Part shown: positions 20,231 through 30,083 of the stretch, piece by piece
Numbering within the stretch: the first letter of the stretch is position 1
Layout of the letters: every line of letters begins with the position of its first letter
Assembly (NCBI GenBank): GCA_020725115.1
Contig: DYFR01000014.1
Span: 23,466-87,465 of the forward strand
Reading direction: 5' to 3'
Source of the DNA: Thiohalomonas denitrificans
GTDB taxonomy: Bacteria > Pseudomonadota > Gammaproteobacteria > Thiohalomonadales > Thiohalomonadaceae
DNA: 64,000 bases
The notes under the pieces: generated by a model
What the model saw: only the letters and a program-made list of their open reading frames with translations
Told to the model about the DNA's origin: nothing
Database searches by the model: none
Translations under genes and position numbers: made by a program

Positions 20231-20257
20231 ACGGCGCCCACGGGCGCCGTTTGCATT
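20231..20257 (+). terminator. hairpin after LysM gene
   Basis: ACGGCGCCC and GGGCGCCGT pair perfectly around a two-base centre (20231-20250), followed by a short T-rich tail TTGCATT. It is likely a rho-independent or RNA-stabilising hairpin between the LysM gene and dprA; the tail is weak. Confidence 0.55.
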
Positions 20258-20326
20258 GGGGGTTCATCATTTTCCGGTCGATGCCGTTATACTGCGCACT
20301 GGCTATAGGGACATGGCTGACCGACG

Positions 20327-21430
20327 ATGACCTCACACGACGAACTCCATTACTGGCTGGCCCTGTTGCATCTGCCCGGTGTCGGGCCGGTGCGGGTGCG
20401 CGAATTGCTGACGCATTACGGTACGCCACGCCAGCTGTTCGAGCTGGGCGCACGCGATGCGACGCTGGAATCCGAATTGCGCGCTGCGCTGCGCGTACCG
20501 GCCTGGGATGCGGTGGAGCACGATCTGGCCTGGGCCGGCAACGGACGCCGCATCCTGCGGCTGGATGACCCGCACTATCCTCCGCTGCTGGCACAGATCA
20601 GCGATGCCCCCCCGCTGCTGTTCGTGCACGGCAATGTAGAGGCGCTGTCGCAGCCGCAGCTGGCGGTGGTGGGCAGCCGCAATCCAACCCCGCTGGGCGA
20701 GGAGACGGCGCAGCAGTTTGCCCGCACACTGGCCGGTGCCGGTCTCATAATCACCAGTGGCCTCGCCCTCGGTATCGATGCCGCCGCCCATCGTGGTGCG
20801 CTGGCCGGCAAGGGGCAGACCCTCGCCGTGTTCGGCACCGGCCCGGATCGCATCTACCCGGCGCGCCACCGTGATCTGGCCCATGCCATCATCGATGGCG
20901 GCGGCACGCTGGTGAGTGAATATGCGCCGGGTACGCCGCCCTTGCCGGGCCATTTCCCGCGTCGCAACCGCATCATCAGCGGCCTCGCCCTCGGCACGCT
21001 GGTGGTGGAGGCGGCACTGCGCAGCGGCTCGCTGCTCACGGCCAGGAGCGCGGTGGAACAGGGGCGCGAGGTATTTGCCATCCCCGGCTCGATCCACAAT
21101 CCGCTGGCCCGCGGCTGCCATCGCCTGATCCGCGATGGGGCCAAGCTGGTGGAGACGGCACAGGATATTCTGGAGGAGCTGGCGCCGCAGTTGCGCGCGG
21201 TGCTGGCAGAGGAGTCCATGTCAGCGGGCGGTGAATTCATCCTTGATGCGGATTACCGGCGTCTGCTCGATTGCATCGACTTCGCGCCCACTGCCGTGGA
21301 CATCCTGGTGGAGCGCAGCGGATTGACGGCTGATGCCGTTTCCTCCATGCTGTTATTGATGGAACTGGAGGGTTATGTGGCCTCCGCGGCGGGCGGAGGT
21401 TACGCCCGAACCAGCAAAGAGAGCCTCTGA
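20327..21430 (+). CDS. dprA: DNA-processing protein DprA
   Basis: DprA binds incoming single-stranded DNA and loads RecA during natural transformation. The 367-residue protein has an N-terminal HhH/SAM-like region (LALLHLPGVGPVRVRELLTH) and a Rossmann domain with VVGSRNPTPLGEETAQQFAR, SGLALGIDAAAHRGAL and FPRRNRIISGLALGTLVVEA. A C-terminal winged-helix tail follows. It is directly followed by smg with no gap. Presence of dprA alone does not prove competence. Confidence 0.96.
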   Translation: MTSHDELHYWLALLHLPGVGPVRVRELLTHYGTPRQLFELGARDATLESELRAALRVPAWDAVEHDLAWAGNGRRILRLDDPHYPPLLAQISDAPPLLFVHGNVEALSQPQLAVVGSRNPTPLGEETAQQFARTLAGAGLIITSGLALGIDAAAHRGALAGKGQTLAVFGTGPDRIYPARHRDLAHAIIDGGGTLVSEYAPGTPPLPGHFPRRNRIISGLALGTLVVEAALRSGSLLTARSAVEQGREVFAIPGSIHNPLARGCHRLIRDGAKLVETAQDILEELAPQLRAVLAEESMSAGGEFILDADYRRLLDCIDFAPTAVDILVERSGLTADAVSSMLLLMELEGYVASAAGGGYARTSKESL

Positions 21431-21904
21431 ATGAAGCAAAATGTGTTTGATGTCCTGATGTACCTGTTCGAGAACTACATGGATGATGACACCGAATTCG
21501 ACGAGGATCAGGACGCGCTAAAAGAGGTTTTGCTGGAAGCGGGTTTCAGGCAAAACGAGATCCGCAAGGCCTTCGACTGGCTGGAAGGCCTGGCCGAGCT
21601 GCAGGATGATGCACCGCCGGCAGTGCCGTCCGCGTCCCTCCGTCTTTACTCGGAGCCGGAGCTGGAGAAGATCAACACCGAATGCCGAGGTTTCATCCTG
21701 TTCATGGAACAAATGGGCGTGCTCGACGCTGCCACGCGCGAGATGGTGATCGATCGGGTGATGGCGCTGGAAGAGGACGAGGTGGATCTGGAACAGCTCA
21801 AATGGGTGATCCTGATGGTTCTGTTCAACCAGCCCGGCCGCGAGGCCGCGTTCGCGTGGATGGAAGATCTGGTTCTGGACGAGACGGCGGGCGTGCTGCA
21901 CTGA
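21431..21904 (+). CDS. smg: Smg family protein (DUF494)
   Basis: A 157-residue acidic protein with the family N-terminus MKQNVFDVLMYLFENYMDDD and C-terminal VILMVLFNQPGREAAFAWME. Smg homologues are regularly found after dprA and before topA; their function is not established. ATG follows the dprA stop directly, so translation is probably coupled. A terminator stands 40 bases after the stop. Confidence 0.93.
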   Translation: MKQNVFDVLMYLFENYMDDDTEFDEDQDALKEVLLEAGFRQNEIRKAFDWLEGLAELQDDAPPAVPSASLRLYSEPELEKINTECRGFILFMEQMGVLDAATREMVIDRVMALEEDEVDLEQLKWVILMVLFNQPGREAAFAWMEDLVLDETAGVLH

Positions 21905-21943
21905 ACAGTGCAGTCAGGCGCGTCACCCAGTTCAATATAAGGT

Positions 21944-21973
21944 ATGCCCGCATTACGCGGGCATTTGTTTTTT
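21944..21973 (+). terminator. rho-independent terminator between smg and topA
   Basis: ATGCCCGC and GCGGGCAT (8 bp, perfect) flank the loop ATTAC and are followed by TTGTTTTTT. The T-run ends 11 bases before the topA start codon and abuts its ribosome binding site AAGGAAG. A TATAAG -10-like element at 21936-21941 lies just before the stem. Confidence 0.88.
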
Positions 21974-21984
21974 AAGGAAGCGGC

Positions 21985-24300
21985 ATGAGCAAGTACCTCG
22001 TCATCGTTGAATCGCCGGCCAAGGCCAAGACCATCAAGAAATACCTGGGCAAGGATTTCGAGGTGCTGGCCTCCTATGGTCATGTGCGTGACCTGCTACC
22101 CAAGGAAGGGGCTGTCGACCCCGGCCACCGTTTCGCCATGAAGTATCAGCTCATCGACAAGAACGAAAAGCATGTCGATGCCATTGCCAAGGCGCTGAAA
22201 AAAGCCGACAGCCTTTATCTGGCCACTGACCCGGATCGCGAGGGTGAGGCCATTTCCTGGCATCTGCTGGAAATACTGAAGGAACGCGGCCTGCTCAAGG
22301 AAAAGCAGGTGGCCCGCGTGGTGTTCCACGAAATCACCAAGAAGGCGATCCAGGAGGCCACCGAGCACCCGCGCGAACTGGCCATGGATCTGGTCAATGC
22401 ACAGCAGGCGCGCCGCGCCCTGGACTATCTGGTCGGCTTCAATCTGTCGCCGCTGCTGTGGAAGAAGATCCGCCGCGGTCTTTCCGCCGGCCGCGTGCAG
22501 AGTCCGGCGTTGCGCCTGATTGTCGAGCGTGAGCTGGAGATCGAGGCATTCACGACGCGCGAATACTGGAGCATCGAGGCCGATGCCCTGGCGGCCAGGC
22601 AGGGTTTCAGTGCCAAGCTGACCCAGCTCGATGGCGAGAAGCTGACCCAGTTTTCCATTACCGACAGCAAGCAGGCCAAGGCAGCGGAGAAGATGCTGAC
22701 CAAGGCCGCCGGCGGCAAGCTGGTGGTGAGCAAGGTGGAGAAGAAGCAGCGCAAGCGCAATCCGGCCGCACCTTTTACCACCTCCACCCTGCAGCAGGAG
22801 GCCTCGCGCAAGCTGGGCTTCACCGCGCAGCGCACCATGCGTACCGCGCAACAGCTGTACGAAGGTATCGATATCGGTGGCGAGACCGTTGGTCTCATCA
22901 GTTACATGCGAACCGACTCGGTCAATCTGGCGCAGGAGGCACTGGACGAGATCCGCGGTTATATCGCCGAGCGCTTCGGCCAGGACAATGTGCCGAAAGA
23001 GCCGCGCACCTACAAGACCAAATCGAAAAATGCCCAGGAGGCGCATGAAGCGGTACGCCCCACCTCCGTGTTGCGTGAACCGGATGCACTCAAGGATCAC
23101 CTGGGCAAGGAGCAGTACCGGCTGTATGAACTGATCTGGAAGCGCACCATCGCCTGCCAGATGGTACATGCCACCATCGATACCGTGGCAGTGGATATGT
23201 CGGCCGGCGAGGGCCATATCTTCCGCGCCAACGGCTCCACCGTGGTCAATCCCGGTTTCATGGCGGTATACGAGGAAAGCGTGGATGATGCCAAGGACAA
23301 GGAAGGTGATGACAATCGTCTACTGCCGCCGCTGAAGGAAGGCGAGAGCGTCGAGCTCAAGGCGATCCGCACCGAACAGCATTTCACCGAGCCGCCGCCG
23401 CGCTATTCGGAAGCCTCACTGGTCAAGGCGCTGGAAGAATATGGCATCGGCCGGCCGTCCACCTATGCCAGCATCATCTCTACCCTGCAGCAGCGGGAGT
23501 ATGTGGAGATGGACAAGAAGCGTTTCATCCCCACCGACGTCGGTCGCGTCGTCAACAAGTTCCTTACCGAGCACTTCACCAAGTACGTCGATTACGACTT
23601 CACCGCCCGTCTCGAAGACGAGCTGGATGAAGTCTCCCGCGGTGAGAAGGACTGGGTGCCGGTAATGGAGCAGTTCTGGGGGCCGTTCAAGGATCTGGTG
23701 GATACCAAGGAAAAAGACGTCAGCCGCAAGGATGTCACCCAGGAGGCAATGGACGAGGCCTGCCCCAAATGCGGCAAGCCGCTGTCCATCCGTCTGGGCC
23801 GGCGCGGCCGCTTCATCGGCTGCAGCGGCTACCCCGAGTGCGACTACACGCGCAACCTGAACGAAACCGCCGAGCAGAAGGAAGAGGCGCCGCCGGAAGT
23901 GGTGGAGGGCCGCACCTGCCCGAAATGCGACTCGCCGCTGATCATCCGTCAGGGCCGCTACGGCAAGTTCATCGGCTGCTCGGCCTATCCCAAGTGCAAG
24001 TTCATCGAGCCGCTGGAAAAGCCGGCGGACACCGGCGTTGTCTGCCCGGAGTGCAAGAAGGGCACCCTGGTGCAGCGCAAATCACGCTACGGCAAACTGT
24101 TCTACTCCTGCAACACCTATCCGGACTGCAAGTACGCCGTGTGGAATCCACCGGTCAATGAGCCCTGCCCGCAGTGCGGCTGGCCGATCCTCACGCTCAA
24201 GACCACCAAGCGCCGCGGCACCGAAAAGGTCTGCCCGCAGAAGGAATGCGGCTACGCGGAGCAGGTGGCGCCGCCGGGCGGTGGTGGTGATGAAGAGTGA
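21985..24300 (+). CDS. topA: DNA topoisomerase I (type IA)
   Basis: TopA relaxes negative supercoils. The 771-residue protein has the Toprim domain (YLVIVESPAKAKTIKKYLG, ATDPDREGEAISWHL), the catalytic Tyr in GLISYMRTDSV near residue 310, and PTSVLREPDAL. The C-terminal half has three tetracysteine zinc domains (CPKCGKPLSIRLGRRGRFIG, CPKCDSPLIIRQGRYGKFIG, CPECKKGTLVQRKSRYGKLF) and a fourth partial CPQCG domain. It is shorter than the 865-residue E. coli enzyme because of a reduced C-terminus. The leader holds a terminator close to the start codon. Confidence 0.97.
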   Translation: MSKYLVIVESPAKAKTIKKYLGKDFEVLASYGHVRDLLPKEGAVDPGHRFAMKYQLIDKNEKHVDAIAKALKKADSLYLATDPDREGEAISWHLLEILKERGLLKEKQVARVVFHEITKKAIQEATEHPRELAMDLVNAQQARRALDYLVGFNLSPLLWKKIRRGLSAGRVQSPALRLIVERELEIEAFTTREYWSIEADALAARQGFSAKLTQLDGEKLTQFSITDSKQAKAAEKMLTKAAGGKLVVSKVEKKQRKRNPAAPFTTSTLQQEASRKLGFTAQRTMRTAQQLYEGIDIGGETVGLISYMRTDSVNLAQEALDEIRGYIAERFGQDNVPKEPRTYKTKSKNAQEAHEAVRPTSVLREPDALKDHLGKEQYRLYELIWKRTIACQMVHATIDTVAVDMSAGEGHIFRANGSTVVNPGFMAVYEESVDDAKDKEGDDNRLLPPLKEGESVELKAIRTEQHFTEPPPRYSEASLVKALEEYGIGRPSTYASIISTLQQREYVEMDKKRFIPTDVGRVVNKFLTEHFTKYVDYDFTARLEDELDEVSRGEKDWVPVMEQFWGPFKDLVDTKEKDVSRKDVTQEAMDEACPKCGKPLSIRLGRRGRFIGCSGYPECDYTRNLNETAEQKEEAPPEVVEGRTCPKCDSPLIIRQGRYGKFIGCSAYPKCKFIEPLEKPADTGVVCPECKKGTLVQRKSRYGKLFYSCNTYPDCKYAVWNPPVNEPCPQCGWPILTLKTTKRRGTEKVCPQKECGYAEQVAPPGGGGDEE

Positions 24301-24337
24301 GCGCAGCTGACATCCTGCCCTGACGCGGAAGGTTCCG

Positions 24338-24898
24338 ATGAGTAGTCAATGGCAGGTGCGTGAGGCCGCGCGGGCGTTGCATGCCGGCGGGGTGATCGCC
24401 TATCCCACCGAGGCGGTGTACGGACTGGGCTGTGACCCGCTGGATGCGGATGCCGTGCTGCGCCTGTTGGCGCTGAAACAGCGGCCGGTCGAAAAGGGCG
24501 TGATTCTCATTGCCGCCGACCTCACCCAGCTCGAACCCTATGTCGGCCCACTGCCCGATCCGCTGCGACGCAAGGTGCTGGCAACCTGGCCCGGCCCGGT
24601 AACGTGGCTGCTGCCGGTGTCGGACACCGTGCCGGTATGGCTGCGTGGCCGGCATGATTCCCTTGCCGTGCGTGTCACGGCGCATCCCCTGGCCGCTGCC
24701 CTGTGTCAGCGGTTTGGCGGTGCCATCGTCTCCACCAGCGCCAACATCAGCAGCCGTCCCCCGGCACGTAATCCACTCACCGTGCAGCGGGTATTCGGCG
24801 GCCGCCTCGATTTCATCCTGCACGGCCCGCTGGGCGGCCTGGACAGGCCGACCGAAATCCGCGACGGCCGCAGCGATCGTGTGGTGCGCTCCGGTTAA
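24338..24898 (+). CDS. tsaC: threonylcarbamoyl-AMP synthase
   Basis: TsaC makes threonylcarbamoyl-AMP from threonine, bicarbonate and ATP for the t6A37 modification of tRNAs. The 186-residue protein has the YrdC/Sua5 features: GGVIAYPTEAVYGLGCDPLD, LKQRPVEKGVILIAADLTQL, ATWPGPVTWLLP, DSLAVRVTAHPLAAAL and VSTSANISSRPPA. It is the short type without a Sua5 domain. It follows topA after 37 bases and is convergent with purK. Confidence 0.95.
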   Translation: MSSQWQVREAARALHAGGVIAYPTEAVYGLGCDPLDADAVLRLLALKQRPVEKGVILIAADLTQLEPYVGPLPDPLRRKVLATWPGPVTWLLPVSDTVPVWLRGRHDSLAVRVTAHPLAAALCQRFGGAIVSTSANISSRPPARNPLTVQRVFGGRLDFILHGPLGGLDRPTEIRDGRSDRVVRSG

Positions 24899-24913
24899 GG
24901 CTGGTGTCCGCGG

Positions 24914-25999
24914 CTAGCGCAGCCCGGTAACGTCGAGCAGGCGTTGCAGCCGTGTCTCCAGCGCATCGGCAGCGGTGGCGCGCACCGTGGCATGGCCCAC
25001 CTTGCGACCGGGTCGCTCTTCCTTGTCGTAGTAGTGCAGATGCACGTCATCCATGGCCAGGACGGCCTCGCGCGGCGGCAGGGTGCCGATGAAGTTGAGC
25101 ATGGCGGCATGGCCGAGCGCGGCCGTGCTGCCCAGCGGCAGGCCGCACACGGCGCGCAGGTGGTTCTCGAACTGACTGGTTTCCGCGCCTTCGATGGTCC
25201 AGTGCCCGGAGTTGTGCACCCGTGGCGCGATCTCGTTGGCGATGAGGCGCGCGCCATCCTGGAACAGCTCCAGCGCCAGAACACCGACGTAGTCCAGCTG
25301 CTCCAACAGCAGTTTGATGTAACTCTCGGCCTGCTCCTGCATGGAGTCGCCGACACAACTGCGTGAGAGATGGAGAATGCCGTTGCGATGGATGTTCTCC
25401 GCCAGCGGATAGCAGCGTATCTCGCCGTCGCGGCCGCGTACCGCGATTATCGAAACCTCGCGCTGGAAGGCGACGAAGCCTTCCAGAATGAGCGGCACGC
25501 CGCCGATACGGTGCCACGCGGCGTCGATGTCCTCGGGCTGGCGCAGCACGGCCTGACCCTTGCCGTCGTAACCGAGGCGACGCGTCTTGAGCACGGCGGG
25601 CAGGCCGATGCCGGCCACCGCCTGCTTCAGTTCTTCCAGGCTGTTCACCGCCTGGAACGGCGGTGTGGCGATACCCAGCTCGCGGAACAGGGTCTTCTCA
25701 TGCAGCCGGTCCTGCGCCGTGTGCAGGGCCCCGGCCGGGGGCCAGACCGGCCGCCGGCGCGCGAGATATTCCACGCACGCCACCGGCACGTTCTCGAACT
25801 CATAGGTCACCACATCCACCGCCGCGGCGAAGCGATCGAGCAGCGCGGTGTCGCCGTAATCGCCGCAATAATGCTCACCCAGGGCGGCGGCACAACTCTC
25901 CGACGCCGGATCAAGGAACGCGAAGCGCATTCCCAGGGGATGACCGGCCAGGGCCAGCATGCGCGCCAGTTGTCCGGCGCCGAGGACACCTACCCTCAT
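24914..25999 (-). CDS. purK: 5-(carboxyamino)imidazole ribonucleotide synthase
   Basis: PurK carboxylates AIR to N5-CAIR with ATP and bicarbonate in purine synthesis. The 361-residue ATP-grasp protein starts [20 protein letters not shown] and has [17 protein letters not shown] (ATP-grasp B loop), [17 protein letters not shown] and the metal-binding [20 protein letters not shown]. The start codon overlaps the purE stop (25996-25999). The two enzymes act in sequence, so purE-purK is an operon. Confidence 0.96.
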   Translation of the reverse strand: MRVGVLGAGQLARMLALAGHPLGMRFAFLDPASESCAAALGEHYCGDYGDTALLDRFAAAVDVVTYEFENVPVACVEYLARRRPVWPPAGALHTAQDRLHEKTLFRELGIATPPFQAVNSLEELKQAVAGIGLPAVLKTRRLGYDGKGQAVLRQPEDIDAAWHRIGGVPLILEGFVAFQREVSIIAVRGRDGEIRCYPLAENIHRNGILHLSRSCVGDSMQEQAESYIKLLLEQLDYVGVLALELFQDGARLIANEIAPRVHNSGHWTIEGAETSQFENHLRAVCGLPLGSTAALGHAAMLNFIGTLPPREAVLAMDDVHLHYYDKEERPGRKVGHATVRATAADALETRLQRLLDVTGLR

Positions 26000-26490
26000 G
26001 CATCCCCCCGCGGGTCGGGGTTGGCCAGCACGGTCTCGGTCTGTTCGCGGCGGAACCGTTCCAGCGCCTGCCGGAACTGGGGATGCTTGGCACCGAGGAT
26101 GGCCGCGGCGAGCAGGCCGGCGTTGGCGGCGCCGGCGTTGCCGATGGCCAGGGTGGCGACCGGAATGCCGGCAGGCATCTGTACGATGGACAACAGTGAG
26201 TCCAGGCCGTTGAGGGCCTTGGACTGCACCGGGACACCAAGCACCGGCAGCACGGTCTTGGCCGCCACCATGCCCGGCAGGTGGGCGGCGCCACCGGCGC
26301 CGGCGATGATCACCTCCAGCCCGCGCCCGGCGGCGCCGGCGGCGTAGTCGAACAGCAGATCCGGTGTGCGGTGGGCCGAGACCACGCGGGTTTCATAGGG
26401 CACGCCCATCTTGTCGAGCATGCCTGCAGCATGGCTCATGGTGTCCCAGTCCGATTTCGAGCCCATGATGAGGCCGACCAACGGCTGCAT
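25996..26490 (-). CDS. purE: N5-carboxyaminoimidazole ribonucleotide mutase
   Basis: PurE converts N5-CAIR to CAIR. The 164-residue protein has the class I signatures [48 protein letters not shown] and [23 protein letters not shown] 26490 begins [15 protein letters not shown]; the longer open frame upstream has no coding character. It is transcribed divergently from hemF. Confidence 0.96.
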   Translation of the reverse strand: MQPLVGLIMGSKSDWDTMSHAAGMLDKMGVPYETRVVSAHRTPDLLFDYAAGAAGRGLEVIIAGAGGAAHLPGMVAAKTVLPVLGVPVQSKALNGLDSLLSIVQMPAGIPVATLAIGNAGAANAGLLAAAILGAKHPQFRQALERFRREQTETVLANPDPRGDA

Positions 26491-26636
26491 GTGTACTCTC
26501 CTTGGCTTGCGGCCCGTGGGCCGGAAAGGCGCGATTTTACACCGCTTTTGACCGCACCGCTGCGCCGGTTGCGTTTTGTCGGCTGCCTGGCCGGCCCGGG
26601 CTGCTAGAATCGGCGCTTCCCGTTCCCGGTCCGTGA

Positions 26637-27557
<921 letters not shown>

Positions 27558-27582
27558 AGTTTTTCACTGCGCGATGAACACC

Positions 27583-27666
27583 AAAACCCGCCGCAGAGAC
27601 GCGGAGGCGCAGAGGACCAGCAATCTTGTTCTCTGCGCCTCCGCGTCTCTGCGACATTCGGGTTTT
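27583..27666. repeat. octamer-arm palindrome copy after hemF
   Basis: The 23-bp arms at 27592-27614 and 27631-27653 are perfectly complementary around a 16-base loop. They begin with CGCAGAGACGCGGAGG, three units of about 8 bp. Outer AAAACCCG (27583-27590) and CGGGTTTT (27659-27666) extend the symmetry. It lies between hemF and the opposite-strand globin remnant. Confidence 0.88.
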
Positions 27667-27710
27667 CAAGGCGCTCCTGGACGCCTATCGGTGGACAAGT
27701 TCTTTTGTCT

Positions 27711-27851
27711 TCACGTCCGGTTGAGCATGAAGTCGGCGACCTTGCGGAAGGCAGCCTCCAGCTCGTCGCGCAGGGCGGCGTCGGCGACCGTATCCTCCAG
27801 GGCGCGGACTGCTGCATCACCACCCATGCGTTGATAATGGGAATCTTCCAT
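27711..27851 (-). pseudogene. remnant of a group II truncated haemoglobin with internal deletion
   Basis: A 46-codon open frame joins the usual truncated-globin start (HYQRMGGDAAVRAL) directly to the usual group II end (DAALRDELEAAFRKVADFML, then NRT). The roughly 80 residues in between, which carry the distal tyrosine, proximal histidine and haem pocket, are missing. ATG 27851 and TGA 27711-27713 define a clean frame, so the deletion kept phase. It cannot bind haem as a globin and may be a recent in-frame deletion. It sits between the hemF-linked palindrome and the chemoreceptor gene. Confidence 0.72.
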
Positions 27852-28154
27852 GGTTATAGTTGCCGGCGTGTGCAAGGGCTTGCTTGATGTGGCGCAAATA
27901 CCTGTTGTAATGAGATGCCAACTCTGTTCCCCAGGAAGTGATTCGGGGGTGGCCTGACCATGCAGGGAAAAATCCCTGGCCGTGGCCGGATGGGCAGGCT
28001 GTACTGCACCAGAATAGCACCTGTCGGTTTGGCCGGCGCACCATGAATGCGCATGTCCTGATCGCCACAGAGGTTAAAGCGGCGATAGCAGGGTGTGCAT
28101 GAAAATTGCTTCACAACAACAACAAAGCCAGCCCACGCTGGAAAGGGAGTTTCG
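27852..28154. other. 303-bp non-coding region before the chemoreceptor gene
   Basis: No convincing gene is seen. It must hold the promoters of the minus-strand globin remnant and of the chemoreceptor. AAAATTGCTTCACAACAACAACA lies about 50 bases before the chemoreceptor start, and the ribosome binding site is GGAAAGGGAG. Flagellar sigma-28 elements were looked for but are not convincing. Confidence 0.5.
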
Positions 28155-30017
28155 ATGACCATCAAGAACCGTCTTGTCCTTCTAACCTTCATGGTTACCT
28201 TTGGCCTGGCCAGTGAAGTCGCCCTGGTCCAATACAGCGCGACCACACTGGTCGAGCTGGGGGAGAATCGCATCCTGGCCGAGCAATTGCGCAGTGACAT
28301 GCTTTTGCTGCGTCGGCATGAGAAAGATTTTCTCGCCCGCCTGGATCTCAAATACACGGAACATTTTGCTGCCAGCTACCAGGCGCTGGCCGATCGTGCC
28401 GGGCAGTTGACCACATTCATGCATGAGGCCGGTCTCAATACGGCACCCCTGCAGCAGTTCATGACCGTGTCGGCGGAATACCGCAAATCGTTCGAACAGC
28501 TGATTGAGGTGCAGCAACGAATCGGGCTGCACCCCAAGGACGGCCTGTATGGCGGCTTGCGCAAGACCGTGCATGAAGTGGAAGAGTTGCTCAAGCAATA
28601 CAATGACGACCGGTTGATGTGGCAGATGTTGATGCTGCGGCGCAACGAGAAGGATTTCATGTTGCGTCTGGATGCCAGTTATGTGGCAACCTTCGACAAG
28701 AATCTGGCTCGCATGCAGGAGTCAATTGCCTCCGCTAACTACAATACCGAGGTCAAAAATGCCTTGCAGTCACGCCTGGTCGATTACCGGCGTGATTTCC
28801 ATGCCCTGGTGGCGGCCGAGCGGGAAAAGGGCCTGACCAGCAGCGAAGGCGTAATGGGGCGGATGCGGGAGACGGTACATAAAACCGAAACCGCCCTGGA
28901 TGCGCTGGCGACGGGCCTGAAGACGGAAGTCGATGCCGTAGAGCGACAGACCCAGTGGATGGTGGCCGTGGTTTCGCTGGCCATCCTCGGCGTGGTCATC
29001 GGTGTCATGATTCTTCTGGCCCGGGCGATACTGCTGCCGATCAATCAGCTGCGTGCCGTCATGGATCAGGTGCGCACCAAGGAAGACCTGACGCTGCGCG
29101 CCCAGATCAGCGGTCGTGATGAGGTGTCGGCCATGGCCGACAACTTCAATCGTCTGCTGGAGGATTTCCAGGGCATCATCCGGGAGGTGCTCGGTTCTAC
29201 CGATCGCCTGAGCACGGCGTCGGAGGAGTTGTCCTCCATTACGGATCAAACCAGTGCGGCCATGCGTGAACAGCTGCAGGAAACCGATCAGGTCGCTACC
29301 GCGGTAGAGGAGATGAGCGCCACCGTGCAGGAGGTGGCCAGCAATACCACCCGCACGGCGCGCGCCACCGAAGAGGCAGAGCAGAGTGCCGCCCGTGGCA
29401 AACATGTGGTGGACGAGACGACCCGCGGTATCGCCGGATTGGCCGACGAGGTGAAGCGCGCCTCCGGTGTAGTCGAGCAGTTGGCACAGGAGAGTGCCGG
29501 AATCGGCAAGGTACTGGATGTGATTAACGGCATCGCCGAGCAGACGAACCTGCTGGCGCTCAATGCCGCCATCGAGGCGGCGCGTGCCGGTGAGCAGGGC
29601 CGTGGTTTCGCGGTGGTGGCCGATGAGGTGCGCACCCTGGCCAAGCGTACGCAGGATGCTACCGGCGAGATCGAGGGGATGATCGGTCGCCTGCAGGGTG
29701 GTGCCCGCGAGGCGGTGACCGTGATGGAGGCCGGTCGCAAACGGGCGGATCAGACGGTCGCCAGTGCCGAGGCGGCCGACAGCGCCCTGGATACCATCAA
29801 TGCCACCGTGTCTACCATCCACCAGATGAGCCAGCAGATCGCGGCGGCGGCAGAGGAGCAGGGGGCCGTCGCCTCCGAAGTGGCACGCAACGTCGGTGTC
29901 ATCAAGGCAAATGCCGACAGTACCGGCGAGAGCGTGCACCATATTGCTGCCGCCTCCGAAGAGTTGAGCCAACTGGCCCATCACCTGCACAAGCATGTAA
30001 TGCGCTTTACGGTCTGA
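28155..30017 (+). CDS. methyl-accepting chemotaxis protein with HBM-type sensor domain
   Basis: A 620-residue transmembrane chemoreceptor. TM1 is near the N-terminus ([20 protein letters not shown]), a periplasmic helical domain spans about 40-280, TM2 is [20 protein letters not shown], then HAMP. The signalling hairpin is [19 protein letters not shown] followed by [20 protein letters not shown]. The sensor has two related stretches, [15 protein letters not shown] and [15 protein letters not shown], the mark of the helical bimodular (HBM) domain known from McpS, which binds organic acids. There is no C-terminal NWETF pentapeptide. ATG 28155 has GGAAAGGGAG upstream; no che genes are nearby. 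Confidence 0.93.
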   Translation: MTIKNRLVLLTFMVTFGLASEVALVQYSATTLVELGENRILAEQLRSDMLLLRRHEKDFLARLDLKYTEHFAASYQALADRAGQLTTFMHEAGLNTAPLQQFMTVSAEYRKSFEQLIEVQQRIGLHPKDGLYGGLRKTVHEVEELLKQYNDDRLMWQMLMLRRNEKDFMLRLDASYVATFDKNLARMQESIASANYNTEVKNALQSRLVDYRRDFHALVAAEREKGLTSSEGVMGRMRETVHKTETALDALATGLKTEVDAVERQTQWMVAVVSLAILGVVIGVMILLARAILLPINQLRAVMDQVRTKEDLTLRAQISGRDEVSAMADNFNRLLEDFQGIIREVLGSTDRLSTASEELSSITDQTSAAMREQLQETDQVATAVEEMSATVQEVASNTTRTARATEEAEQSAARGKHVVDETTRGIAGLADEVKRASGVVEQLAQESAGIGKVLDVINGIAEQTNLLALNAAIEAARAGEQGRGFAVVADEVRTLAKRTQDATGEIEGMIGRLQGGAREAVTVMEAGRKRADQTVASAEAADSALDTINATVSTIHQMSQQIAAAAEEQGAVASEVARNVGVIKANADSTGESVHHIAAASEELSQLAHHLHKHVMRFTV

Positions 30018-30083
30018 CGCTGATCTCGTCCCCTGCGGTGCCTTCTGGCGCCGTGGGGGAGGGCCATCTGTTAGAATGGCCGG

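Noticed and set aside
28060..28154. sigma-28 flagellar promoter for the chemoreceptor
   Set aside because: A GGCGATAG -10-like word exists at about 28080 but without a properly spaced -35.
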